Shown here: one piece after another, positions 8,349 to 18,377 of the stretch
Layout: every line of letters starts with the position of its first letter
Position numbering within the stretch: the first letter of the stretch is position 1
From: Myxococcota bacterium
GTDB taxonomy: Bacteria; Myxococcota; JAJVIH01
NCBI GenBank assembly: GCA_022072125.1
Contig: JAJVIH010000012.1
Coordinates: 1-64,000 of the forward strand
DNA length: 64,000 nt
Direction of reading: 5' to 3'
The notes under the pieces: model-generated
What the model was told of the DNA's origin: nothing
Seen by the model: only the letters and a program-made list of their open reading frames with translations
Database searches by the model: none
Made by a program: the position numbers and the translations under genes

Positions 8349-8366
8349 CCGGGCCTGCAGGCCCGG
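8349..8366. other. Perfect 18-nt palindrome in the ppa leader
   Basis: CCGGGCCTGCAGGCCCGG is fully self-complementary and lies 25 nt before the ppa start codon. It is followed by CGTTTCATT, so it could act as a weak hairpin attenuator or an operator. No function is established. Confidence 0.35.
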
Positions 8367-8391
8367 CGTTTCATTCACACCCAGGAAATGC

Positions 8392-8931
8392 ATGCATCCA
8401 TGGCATGATATTCAGATTGACCCCACTTCCCTGCGGGAATCCTTTCCCGTCGTGATCGAGGTTCCCAAGGGCAGCAAGAACAAATACGAACTCGACAAGA
8501 AATCCGGGTTCATCCGGCTGGACCGCGTGCTGTACAGCGCCGTCCATTACCCCGCGAATTACGGGTTCATCCCCCGCACCTTCTGTGACGACGGCGATCC
8601 CCTCGACGCCCTGGTGCTCAGCCAGGAGCCGGTGCATCCCGGCATCGTGGTGACGGCGCGCCCCATCGGCATGATGCGCATGCGCGACGAAAAGGGGCAG
8701 GATGACAAGCTGATCGCCGTCAGTGTTTTTGATCCGGCGGTGTCCGATTACCGCCACATCGATCAGGTCCCCCAGCACCTGCTGCGCGAGGTCCGCCGCT
8801 TCTTCGAGGATTACAAACTCCTCGAACACAAGCAGGTGACGGTCGAGCATTTTCTCGGCCCCGATGAAGCCGTGGGCGTGCTGCGCGAAGCCATTGATTT
8901 GTACCTGAAGGATATTTTTCCCAAGGTGTGA
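8392..8931 (+). CDS. ppa: Inorganic pyrophosphatase, family I
   Basis: 179 residues from the ATG at 8392 (AGGA about 7 nt upstream); the open frame reaches back to 8173 but the upstream part is not family-like. It carries the family I signature [11 protein letters not shown] (metal-binding Asp67, Asp69, Asp72), [17 protein letters not shown] (about 24-39, substrate Lys/Glu) and the VSVFDP and HFLG blocks. Soluble and cytosolic; hydrolyses PPi to drive biosynthetic reactions. Length is typical of a prokaryotic hexameric enzyme. Its stop codon overlaps the next start (TGATG), so a small membrane protein is translated with it. Confidence 0.96.
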   Translation: MHPWHDIQIDPTSLRESFPVVIEVPKGSKNKYELDKKSGFIRLDRVLYSAVHYPANYGFIPRTFCDDGDPLDALVLSQEPVHPGIVVTARPIGMMRMRDEKGQDDKLIAVSVFDPAVSDYRHIDQVPQHLLREVRRFFEDYKLLEHKQVTVEHFLGPDEAVGVLREAIDLYLKDIFPKV

Positions 8932-9233
8932 TGAACAGCCTGCGCCGCCAGACCGCCAGCCTTGCGGAGATCACCGCGCTGTGGACCCCGGTTCTGGCGG
9001 CGGCGTCCTGGCACCTGGCCGGTCTGGGAGAAAAACTCCTGCTGGATCAGGCTCCGGATGGCGTGGCGCGGGTGTTCCGGCAGTTCCTGATCGCCGCGTT
9101 CTGGCTTGTCCCCCTGCTGGCGGGGTTGCGCGCATTCGCCGGGCGCAATCCGGAAACCGTTTCGCGCTGGGGAGCATCCCTGCTGGTTCCCACCGTGACC
9201 GTTTCGGCGCTGCTGTCGTTCCTGTTCCCCTGA
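8931..9233 (+). CDS. Hypothetical membrane protein coupled to ppa
   Basis: 100 residues, not recognised. The ATG overlaps the ppa stop codon by one base (TGATG). A predicted hydrophobic segment lies near residues 18-32, a second at about 53-68, and a third at the C-terminus (SLLVPTVTVSALLSFLFP). The start could also be the GTG one codon earlier. Coupling to ppa is the only functional hint; many bacteria have no such partner. Confidence 0.6.
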   Translation: MNSLRRQTASLAEITALWTPVLAAASWHLAGLGEKLLLDQAPDGVARVFRQFLIAAFWLVPLLAGLRAFAGRNPETVSRWGASLLVPTVTVSALLSFLFP

Positions 9234-9239
9234 TCCGGC

Positions 9240-9701
9240 ATGAACGGAAGCTCCGCCATACTCTGGCTTCACCTGGGTTCGGGGCTGCTGTCCGCCGCCG
9301 CGGCGTGGATGTGGTGGCGGACCGCGCCTGCGCCCCGCCAGAAGCTGGCGGGCTGGCTCACCGGCGCGGGCATGTCCCTCGCCGCCGCCACCGGGCTGTT
9401 CATGGCCGGTCCCTGGAATCGCCTGGTGGGGCCGGAGTTGCGCCTGCTCGACCCGCGTCTGGCCAATGTATTTCTAACCAAGCTGCACCTGTTCTGGCTG
9501 GCGCTGATGCTGCTGCTGGCGGCGGCGGCGTTGTCGCGTTTCCACGGCTCGCAGGGTCCTGGCGCGGGGTGGCGCCGTCTGATGCTTTTCATGCTGGCCG
9601 CCGCGCTGACCGCCATGGCCGTCCTGGGTTTCTGGGTGGGGTCGAAAGCCAGCCTCTCCGGCAAGCAGTGGATGGCCGTTCACGGCGTCCGGAACGCTTG
9701 A
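9240..9701 (+). CDS. Hypothetical four-helix membrane protein
   Basis: 153 residues, not recognised. It has about four hydrophobic helices, beginning directly at residue 6 (AILWLHLGSGLLSAAAAWMW), with short Arg-containing loops. His11 in the first helix and a conserved-looking KLHLFWLAL segment (about 80-88) recall small DUF2231-like or cytochrome-b-type membrane proteins, but I cannot assign a family. It follows the previous gene by 6 nt, so ppa and both membrane genes probably form one operon. Confidence 0.6.
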   Translation: MNGSSAILWLHLGSGLLSAAAAWMWWRTAPAPRQKLAGWLTGAGMSLAAATGLFMAGPWNRLVGPELRLLDPRLANVFLTKLHLFWLALMLLLAAAALSRFHGSQGPGAGWRRLMLFMLAAALTAMAVLGFWVGSKASLSGKQWMAVHGVRNA

Positions 9702-9775
9702 CTGGCGGTGAATTTCCGGTCCGGCGAACGCCCTTTTCCCCTGGGGTGAAGGGGCGGCGGAAAGCTCATTTTTGA

Positions 9776-12286
<2,511 letters not shown>

Positions 12287-12290
12287 CGCC

Positions 12291-14783
12291 ATGGCGGAAA
12301 ACCACGAGGATCAGTCCACGCCCCCCACGCCCGCCGGGCCGCGCATCCGCATCGAAGACGAGATGCGGTCGTCGTACCTCGATTACGCCATGAGCGTGAT
12401 CGTGGGGCGCGCCCTGCCCGAGGTGCGCGACGGCCTCAAGCCGGTTCATCGCCGCATCCTCTACGCCATGTACAAGGCGGGCTACCTGCACAACAGGAAG
12501 TACAACAAGAGCGCCAAGATCGTCGGCGAGGTGCTGGGAAAATTCCACCCCCATGGCGACACCGCCGTGTATGACGCGCTGGTGCGCCTGGCCCAGCCCT
12601 GGAACATGCGTTACCCGCTGGTGGACGGCCAGGGCAACTTCGGATCGGTGGATGGCGACAGCGCCGCGGCCATGCGTTACACCGAGGCGCGCCTGACCCG
12701 CCTCGCCGAGCGCATGCTCGACGACATCGAGAAGGACACCGTTCCCTTCGTGGACAATTACGACGGTTCGGAAAAAGAGCCGACGGTGCTTCCCACGCGC
12801 ATCCCCGCGCTGCTGCTCAACGGATCGGACGGCATCGCCGTCGGCATGGCCACCAAGGCCCCGCCGCACAACCTGCGCGAGGTGGCGGACGCCATCATCC
12901 ACCTGATCCAGAATCCGGACGCCAGCGTGGATGATCTGATGCGCTTCGTTCCGGGGCCGGATTTTCCCACGGCGGGGCTTATCCTGGGGCGCGGCGGCGC
13001 GCGCGACTTCTACCACACCGGACGGGGCAGCATCCGCATGCGCGGCCGCGCGGTCATCGAGAAGATGGAGAAGGGCGACCGCGAGCGCATTGTCATCACC
13101 GAGATTCCCTTCCAGGTGAACAAGGCGCGCATGATCGAGCGCATCGCCGAACTGGTGCGCGACAAGGAAATCGCCGGCGTCAGCGATCTGCGCGACGAGT
13201 CCGATCGCGAGGGCATGCGCGTGGTGGTCGAGGTCAAGCGCGACGCCGAGGCGCAGGTGGTGCTGAACCAGCTCTACAACCGCACCCCGCTGCAAGAGAC
13301 CTTCGGCGCCAACCTGGTGTGCATCTCCGGCGGCAAGCCGGTGCGCATGAACCTCAAGCAGGTGCTGGAGCAGTTCATCAACCACCGCCGCGAGGTGGTG
13401 ACCCGCCGCAGCCGCTTTGAACTGGCTCAGGCGCAGGCCCGCGAGCATATCCTGGAAGGCCTGCTGCGCGCGGTGGACCTGATTGACGAAATCATCGCGC
13501 TCATCCGCGCCAGCGAAAGCCCGGCCGCCGCCAAAACCGGGCTGATCAGCTCCTTCGGCTTCAGCGAGGCCCAGGCCCAGGCCATTCTCGACATGCGCCT
13601 TGCGCGCCTGACCGCCCTGGAGCGCGACAAGCTGATGCAGGAACTGGCGGAGGTGCGCGCGGCCATCGCCGAATTGCGCGAGATCCTGTCCAGCGAGCGC
13701 AAGCTGCTGGAGGTCATCACCCGGGAACTCCAGGCCGTCCGCGATGAATTTGGCGATGATCGCCGCACGGAGATCATCGAGGACGCCAGCGACATCCGTA
13801 TCGAAGACCTGATCGCCGAGGAGGACGTGGTGGTCACGGTCAGCCACGCCGGCTACGTCAAGCGCGCCTCGCTCTCCACCTACCGGCGGCAGCGCCGCGG
13901 CGGCAAGGGCCGCACCGGCATGACCACCCGCGAAGAGGATTTTGTCGAAACCATCTTCATCGCCAACACCCATTCGTACATCCTGGTGTTCACCGACCAG
14001 GGCAAATGCTACTGGCTCAAGACCTATGAAATTCCCGAGGCCAGCCCGCAATCGCGCGGCAAGCCGGTCGTCAACCTGATCCAGATCGAGAGCGGCGAGA
14101 AGATCGCCGCCATCCTGCCCGTCCGCGAGTTCAGGGAGGGCCAGTACATCATCATGGCCACCCGCAACGGCACGGTGAAGAAGACCGATCTGATGGCCTA
14201 CTCGAATCCGCGCGCGTCGGGCATCAAGGCCATCAAGCTGGAGGAAGGCGACAGCCTCATCGCGGCGCGGCTGACCAATGGCGATAACCAGATATTCCTG
14301 GGGTCGAAGCAGGGCATTTCCATCCGCTTCGACGAGAAGGACGTTCGCCCCATGGGCCGCGACACCACGGGCGTGCGCGGCATGGAGATCGAACCCGGCG
14401 ACGAGGTCATCGGCATGGAGGTGCTGGACGAGGGCTCGACCATCCTGGCGGTGAGCAGCCGGGGTTACGGCAAACGCACCGAGCTGGAGGAGTACCGCCT
14501 GCAGAGCCGCGGCGGTAAGGGCATCATCACCATGAAGACCACGGATCGCATCGGCACGCTGGTCGCCGCCCTGCAGGCGCAGGATCAGGATGACATCATG
14601 ATCATCACCACCGGCGGCACGCTGATCCGGTCAAGCGCGGCGGAGATTTCACGCATCGGCCGGAACGCCCAGGGCGTCCGCCTGATCAACCTGGAAGGCG
14701 ACGAGACGGTGGCTAGCGTGACCCGCATCCGCGAGCCCGAGGACAGCGCCGCCGGCGAGGAGCCCGCCGCCGAAGCGGGATGA
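12291..14783 (+). CDS. gyrA: DNA gyrase subunit A
   Basis: 830 residues. The breakage-reunion domain has [13 protein letters not shown]-like [24 protein letters not shown] and [10 protein letters not shown] with the catalytic Tyr130. The C-terminal beta-pinwheel carries the gyrase-specific GyrA box QRRGGKG (about 535) and degenerate repeats such as QSRGGKG, which separates it from topoisomerase IV ParC. The position equivalent to E. coli Ser83 is Thr91, and the Asp87 equivalent is kept (Asp95). No parE/parC pair is in the window. It ends 7 nt before the convergent trxA. Confidence 0.98.
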   Translation: MAENHEDQSTPPTPAGPRIRIEDEMRSSYLDYAMSVIVGRALPEVRDGLKPVHRRILYAMYKAGYLHNRKYNKSAKIVGEVLGKFHPHGDTAVYDALVRLAQPWNMRYPLVDGQGNFGSVDGDSAAAMRYTEARLTRLAERMLDDIEKDTVPFVDNYDGSEKEPTVLPTRIPALLLNGSDGIAVGMATKAPPHNLREVADAIIHLIQNPDASVDDLMRFVPGPDFPTAGLILGRGGARDFYHTGRGSIRMRGRAVIEKMEKGDRERIVITEIPFQVNKARMIERIAELVRDKEIAGVSDLRDESDREGMRVVVEVKRDAEAQVVLNQLYNRTPLQETFGANLVCISGGKPVRMNLKQVLEQFINHRREVVTRRSRFELAQAQAREHILEGLLRAVDLIDEIIALIRASESPAAAKTGLISSFGFSEAQAQAILDMRLARLTALERDKLMQELAEVRAAIAELREILSSERKLLEVITRELQAVRDEFGDDRRTEIIEDASDIRIEDLIAEEDVVVTVSHAGYVKRASLSTYRRQRRGGKGRTGMTTREEDFVETIFIANTHSYILVFTDQGKCYWLKTYEIPEASPQSRGKPVVNLIQIESGEKIAAILPVREFREGQYIIMATRNGTVKKTDLMAYSNPRASGIKAIKLEEGDSLIAARLTNGDNQIFLGSKQGISIRFDEKDVRPMGRDTTGVRGMEIEPGDEVIGMEVLDEGSTILAVSSRGYGKRTELEEYRLQSRGGKGIITMKTTDRIGTLVAALQAQDQDDIMIITTGGTLIRSSAAEISRIGRNAQGVRLINLEGDETVASVTRIREPEDSAAGEEPAAEAG

Positions 14784-14790
14784 CCCGCCC

Positions 14791-15174
14791 TTATGGCGTG
14801 ACAATGCGCGGGCGGTTCAGTTCTTCTTCAATCTTCTTCCGCACCTCGGCCATGTCCAGCGCCCGCACTTCCGTGACAAGCTGCTCCAGAATCTGAGGCG
14901 GCAGCAGCCCCGGCTGCTCGAAGATGAGCACGCCTTCCTTGAACACCATCAGGGTGGGAATGCTGCGGATTTCAAACGCCGCGGCGAGGCCGCCCTCTTC
15001 ATCGGTGTTGATCTTGCCCCAGGTGATGTCTGCGTGCTTCTCCGACGCCGCTTCAAAGATCGGCGCGAAGGATTTGCACGGCCCGCACCAAGGCGCCCAC
15101 CAGTCGAGAATGGTGATGCCGGGACCCGTGACGGTCTGCTCAAAATTGCTTTCAGTGATGGTCGTGGCCGCCAT
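14791..15174 (-). CDS. trxA: Thioredoxin
   Basis: 127 residues. The start at 15174 was chosen because AAGGAGG lies 9 nt upstream and it aligns with the family start; the open frame runs to 15579 but that is spurious. WAPWCGPCKSFAPIFE (Cys30, Cys33) is the catalytic dithiol motif, and SIPTLMVFKEG supplies the cis-Pro loop. A tail of about 20 residues beyond the usual thioredoxin end (AEVRKKIEEELNRPRIVTP) is charged and helical. It reduces protein disulfides; cytosolic. It shares an upstream region with the divergent, apparently cysteine-controlled sulfate-uptake operon, which fits a common thiol theme. Confidence 0.94.
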   Translation of the reverse strand: MAATTITESNFEQTVTGPGITILDWWAPWCGPCKSFAPIFEAASEKHADITWGKINTDEEGGLAAAFEIRSIPTLMVFKEGVLIFEQPGLLPPQILEQLVTEVRALDMAEVRKKIEEELNRPRIVTP

Positions 15175-15375
15175 GATATGCGTCCTCCTTGCCGGTTGGA
15201 GCCTGAGTCCGGTTGAAAGGGTTCGCACCATTGCGCTCATCCGCGCGGACCACGGCAGGCGGACTATATGCGTCCCGCCCCTGGAGGGAAAGCGGCGAAT
15301 GGCGGCCGCGCGGCCGGGAACGAATCCAGACGCCCATCCCCGCCGCGCAGGCGGAGCGAAACCTCGAAAGCATGC

Positions 15376-15405
15376 TTGACACTGCCGTTCAAGGCGTGTT
15401 ATAAA
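15376..15405 (+). promoter_or_regulatory. Strong sigma70-type promoter of the Cys leader/sulfate-uptake operon
   Basis: TTGACA (15376-15381), an 18-nt spacer, TATAAA (15400-15405): a perfect -35 box and a good -10 box. Transcription should start near 15412, only about 3 nt before the leader ATG at 15415, so the leader peptide is predicted to be translated from a leaderless or nearly leaderless mRNA. Confidence 0.8.
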
Positions 15406-15414
15406 TTGCAAACC

Positions 15415-15468
15415 ATGATCGCACGCCTCTGCTGTTGTTGTTGTCGCAACAATCCGGACCTCTGTTAG
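15415..15468 (+). CDS. Cysteine-rich leader peptide (candidate cysteine attenuator)
   Basis: A 17-residue open frame reads MIARLCCCCCRNNPDLC and then stops. The codons for residues 6-10 are TGC TGT TGT TGT TGT, five Cys codons in a row, with one more TGT right before the TAG. It starts just downstream of a strong promoter without room for a ribosome binding site, so translation would be leaderless. About 130 nt downstream begins an operon for a porin and a sulfate-binding protein. Runs of a regulated amino acid's codons in a short upstream frame are the hallmark of ribosome-mediated attenuation (trp, his, leu leaders; Cys-codon upstream frames are reported in actinobacteria). That this one senses charged tRNA-Cys is inference. 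Confidence 0.85.
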   Translation: MIARLCCCCCRNNPDLC

Positions 15469-15473
15469 TCCGG
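15438..15473 (+). promoter_or_regulatory. Overlapping hairpins within and after the Cys leader frame
   Basis: Hairpin 1 is TTGTTG (15438-15443), loop TCG, CAACAA (15447-15452), formed by the Cys codons themselves. Hairpin 2 is CCGGAC (15454-15459), 8-nt loop, GTCCGG (15468-15473), enclosing the last Cys codon and the stop. A ribosome paused on the tandem Cys codons would cover hairpin 1 and reach the left arm of hairpin 2. No U-tract follows, so a simple intrinsic terminator is not evident; control through Rho or through access to the downstream ribosome binding site (about 15586-15589) is more likely. Confidence 0.55.
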
Positions 15474-15595
15474 GCGGCGCGAGCATCGTCCACCCAACAC
15501 AATTCAGCTCACGCTGACCGGAATTTCCGCGGTTCTGAATCCCCGTGATTCGTCCGCTTTTCCGCGACAGCAATCCCATACCAACCGGAGATCAC

Positions 15596-16972
15596 ATGAA
15601 CACCCAGCCCACCGCCGTCAACGGCTTTCCCGCCATTTTTTCATTGATACGTTTTATACGGATAAATACATTGATATTTATCCTGAAAGCGCCGATCATT
15701 TTTCTTCCAGCCTCCGCCCGGGCCCAGGAAGGAACGGACGCCGCCAGTGCTGCGGCCACATCCGCCCCCGCTTCGTCCGCAACTGCTTCCACGGCGGCGG
15801 AGCCCGCGCCGGCTCCCGCCCCAAAAACCGCCAAACCAACCGTTGAAATCACCGGCGGGCCTGGGCAGGGCGTCACCTTTTCCACGGGAAAACATTTTTC
15901 CCTCAACCTCAAAAGCCGTATCCAGCTTCGTTATCAGTTGGCGATTCCTCCGGAAGACGCCAAGGGAGAGCGGAATCTTCAGCATCTGTTCAATATCGGC
16001 ACGGCGCGCATCTGGATTTCCGGCAACGTGCTGGACCCCAGCCTGACCTATATGATCCAGCTTGCGGTGGCGGGCCGCGACTACCGGGACAGCGCGATTT
16101 CGCCGGTATTCGACGCCTTCGTGGACTGGAAGGCGCACCGCGATTTCAACATCCGCGCGGGGCAATTCTTCGTGCCGTTTGACCGGCTGCGCACGGTGCG
16201 TGAGTTCGCCCTGCAATTGGCCGATCGTCCGCGTCCGGTTGCGGAACTGACGCTGGATCGCGATGTGGGCGTGACCGTGTATTCCGAACGCTTCCTGGGG
16301 GATCGCTCGCCGCTGGCGTGGCGGTTCAGCTTTTTCGGCGGCGGCGGGACCAATCTCAGCGAACTCAATAAAACCGGTGGATTGCTGGTGGGCCGGCTTG
16401 AACTGCGCCCGCTGGGTCCGATAGACGATGATTCGGAAGGCGATCTGGAGCGGCGCGAAGTTCCAGGCCTCGCCATCGGCGCCGCCTTCGCGCAGAACTG
16501 GAACACCAACCGCTTGCGCAGCACCACCGGGTCAACCTTCAAGGGAGGCGTCACCGATTACAGCCACGCGGCCGGCGATCTGGTCTTCAAATGGCGGGGC
16601 TTCGCGCTGCAATCCGAATACCTGTGGAAAAAAGCCTCGCGGGACGAGATCGCCTCCGTCAGTTCCACGGGCGCCAAAGTGGTGGAGCATACCCGTTCCG
16701 CCCATGGATGGATCGCCCAGACCTCCTATACGTTTGACCCGCCCTTTGAAGTGGTGGCGCGGCTGACCCGCATGTATGCGCTTGGCGATACGGATCCCAA
16801 ATTCGCGTCCGAACTGGACAGCAAGGGGCAGGAGGCGGCGGCGGGCCTCAACTACTACTTCAACGGCCACCGCTTCAAAATCCAGGCGGACTGGATCGCC
16901 CGCATGCCCCCCAACTTCGCTTTCGACAAGGCGGACCACGCCGTTCACCTGCAACTGGACGCCACTTTCTAA
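15596..16972 (+). CDS. Phosphate-selective porin O/P-family outer-membrane porin
   Basis: 458 residues from the ATG at 15596, preceded by CCGGAG. An N-terminal signal region (hydrophobic 20-45, ending ASARAQ) is followed by an Ala/Pro linker and then a beta-barrel with alternating strands: FSLNLKSRIQLRYQLAIP, ARIWISGNVLDPSLTYMIQLAV, FNIRAGQFFVPFDRLRTVREFAL, ending in an aromatic residue (QLDATF), the usual outer-membrane assembly signal. This layout matches the OprP/OprO family. Its position before a sulfate-binding protein and behind a Cys leader suggests sulfate or another sulfur oxyanion as solute; that specificity is inferred. There are 27 nt to the next gene. Confidence 0.85.
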   Translation: MNTQPTAVNGFPAIFSLIRFIRINTLIFILKAPIIFLPASARAQEGTDAASAAATSAPASSATASTAAEPAPAPAPKTAKPTVEITGGPGQGVTFSTGKHFSLNLKSRIQLRYQLAIPPEDAKGERNLQHLFNIGTARIWISGNVLDPSLTYMIQLAVAGRDYRDSAISPVFDAFVDWKAHRDFNIRAGQFFVPFDRLRTVREFALQLADRPRPVAELTLDRDVGVTVYSERFLGDRSPLAWRFSFFGGGGTNLSELNKTGGLLVGRLELRPLGPIDDDSEGDLERREVPGLAIGAAFAQNWNTNRLRSTTGSTFKGGVTDYSHAAGDLVFKWRGFALQSEYLWKKASRDEIASVSSTGAKVVEHTRSAHGWIAQTSYTFDPPFEVVARLTRMYALGDTDPKFASELDSKGQEAAAGLNYYFNGHRFKIQADWIARMPPNFAFDKADHAVHLQLDATF

Positions 16973-16999
16973 ACCCCGTTTCAACCTGGGAGAATCTTC

Positions 17000-18079
17000 A
17001 TGAACATCCATCGCATTTCCGCCGCCGCCGCCCTCCTCATATTGATTCTGGCCGCCCCCGCCTGCTCGAAAAAGGAAACGCCGTCTGCCAGCGGGCCGGG
17101 CGCCGCCACCGGCGCGCTCAACCAGGCCCCCTCCGGGGAGCCCATCACGCTGCTCAATGTATCCTACGATCCCACGCGCGAACTGTATTCGGACATCAAC
17201 CGCGCCTTCTCGAAGGCCTGGGCGGCCGGGGGCGGCGGCCCCATCACCATCCGGATGTCCCATGGCGGTTCGGGCAAGCAGGCCCGTTCCGTGATTGATG
17301 GGCTGGAAGCCGATGTGGTCACGCTGGCGCTGGCGTATGACATCCAGATGTTGCACGACAAGGGGAAGCTGATCCCGGCGGACTGGCAAAAGCGGCTGCC
17401 GTACAATAGCACGCCCTATGCCTCCACGATTGTATTCGTGGTGCGCAAGGGCAATCCGAAAAAGATCCGCGACTGGGAGGACCTGATCCAGCCGGGGGTG
17501 TCGGTCATCACGCCCAACCCCAAGACCTCTGGCGGAGCGCGCTGGAATTACCTGGCGGCGTGGGGATACGCCCTGCGCAAACCCGGCGGAGGCGAAGCGC
17601 AGGCGCGGGAATATGTGACGCGGCTGTTCAAAAACGTGCCCGTGCTGGACTCGGGCGCCCGCGGCTCCACCACCACCTTCTCCGAACGGGAGTTGGGGGA
17701 TGTGCTGATCGCCTGGGAAAACGAGGCGCTGCTGCTGACAAGGAATCAAAACCGGGATCGCTTTGAAACGGTGATTCCATCGGTCAGCATTCTGGCGGAG
17801 CCGCCGGTGTCGCTGGTGGACAATTACGCGGAAAAACGGGGCGTCACGGCCGCCGCCAACGCCTACCTGCAATTCCTTTATTCAGAAGAGGGTCAGGACA
17901 TCGCGGCGAAGCATTATTTCCGCCCGCGATCTCCGGCGGCGGCGCAGCGCCATGCCGGCGTCTTTCCGGCGTTCCCGCAGTTCACCATTGAAGAAGTGTT
18001 TGGCGGCTGGGCCGCCGCCCAGAAGGCGCATTTCGATGAGGGTGGAATTTTCGATCAGATCTACCAGCCGTCCAGGTGA
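17000..18079 (+). CDS. sbp: Sulfate ABC transporter substrate-binding lipoprotein
   Basis: 359 residues, with GGGAGA 7 nt before the ATG. The signal peptide ends in a lipobox (APAC, about Cys23). The body is a classical Sbp/CysP fold: [47 protein letters not shown] and the family signature [16 protein letters not shown] (about 174-189). A Ser/Gly/Ala-rich linker lies after the Cys. It captures sulfate (or thiosulfate) for an ABC importer. The permease and ATPase genes cysT, cysW and cysA do not follow, which is unusual, so it must work with subunits encoded elsewhere. It is co-transcribed with the porin and under the same leader. Confidence 0.93.
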   Translation: MNIHRISAAAALLILILAAPACSKKETPSASGPGAATGALNQAPSGEPITLLNVSYDPTRELYSDINRAFSKAWAAGGGGPITIRMSHGGSGKQARSVIDGLEADVVTLALAYDIQMLHDKGKLIPADWQKRLPYNSTPYASTIVFVVRKGNPKKIRDWEDLIQPGVSVITPNPKTSGGARWNYLAAWGYALRKPGGGEAQAREYVTRLFKNVPVLDSGARGSTTTFSERELGDVLIAWENEALLLTRNQNRDRFETVIPSVSILAEPPVSLVDNYAEKRGVTAAANAYLQFLYSEEGQDIAAKHYFRPRSPAAAQRHAGVFPAFPQFTIEEVFGGWAAAQKAHFDEGGIFDQIYQPSR

Positions 18080-18377
18080 ACCTGGTTCAGCCCGGATACC
18101 GGCCGGCGCCAGCCCCCGGAAAAAGGCCCCAGAGAGGCGGCGGGAAAGGAAGGTCCCATGGCCGGCGTTTGTTCCATCCAACCCACTGATTTCATGTGAG
18201 TTTTCTCATGGGGTTGCGGTTGCGGGACGGGGGATGCGGCGCTTCATATCGTCCAAATGACCGAATTGCCAAAGCCGATCCGGGCATGGTACAGGGGGAT
18301 GGATTAAAGAAGGGGTGGTGCGCCCATGGGGTCCGTCAGGGTCCTTTCGCCATTGCTCCGGTAGCTGATCGCGCGGC
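18080..18377. other. Intergenic region between sbp and the FHA-TPR gene
   Basis: About 300 bases without a supportable gene. I see no tRNA-like cloverleaf, no convincing U-tailed terminator after sbp and no clear promoter for the FHA gene; a weak GC-rich inverted repeat (around 18100-18115, CCGGCCGGCGCC) may end the sulfate operon. Confidence 0.4.

Larger units (their letters stand above)
7937..8391. other. Divergent intergenic region between the SpoIID-like gene and ppa
   Basis: About 455 bases with no supportable gene. It contains copy 2 of the dispersed repeat (8243-8268), an 8-bp perfect inverted repeat CAAGCGGC (8176-8183) / GCCGCTTG (8208-8215), and a palindrome (8349-8366) just before ppa. 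Copy 1 of the repeat also has a separate strong inverted repeat on its left side (221-243), so the two regions share a similar general architecture although the intervening sequences differ. Confidence 0.5.

Noticed and set aside
8150-8391. Fluoride riboswitch upstream of ppa
   Set aside because: The region lacks the conserved pseudoknot strings I know for the crcB-type fluoride motif, despite a pyrophosphatase being a typical target.
15268-15468. A 66-codon frame ending with the Cys run
   Set aside because: Its first 49 codons lie upstream of the promoter; only the last 17 codons from 15415 fit the promoter and form the leader peptide.
14791-15579. Long N-terminal extension of thioredoxin to 15579
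   Set aside because: It would run through the divergent sulfate promoter; the ATG at 15174 has an excellent ribosome binding site and fits the family.
18080-18377. Possible RNA gene between sbp and the FHA gene
   Set aside because: No cloverleaf, CCA end, conserved RNA motif or bounding terminator was found.
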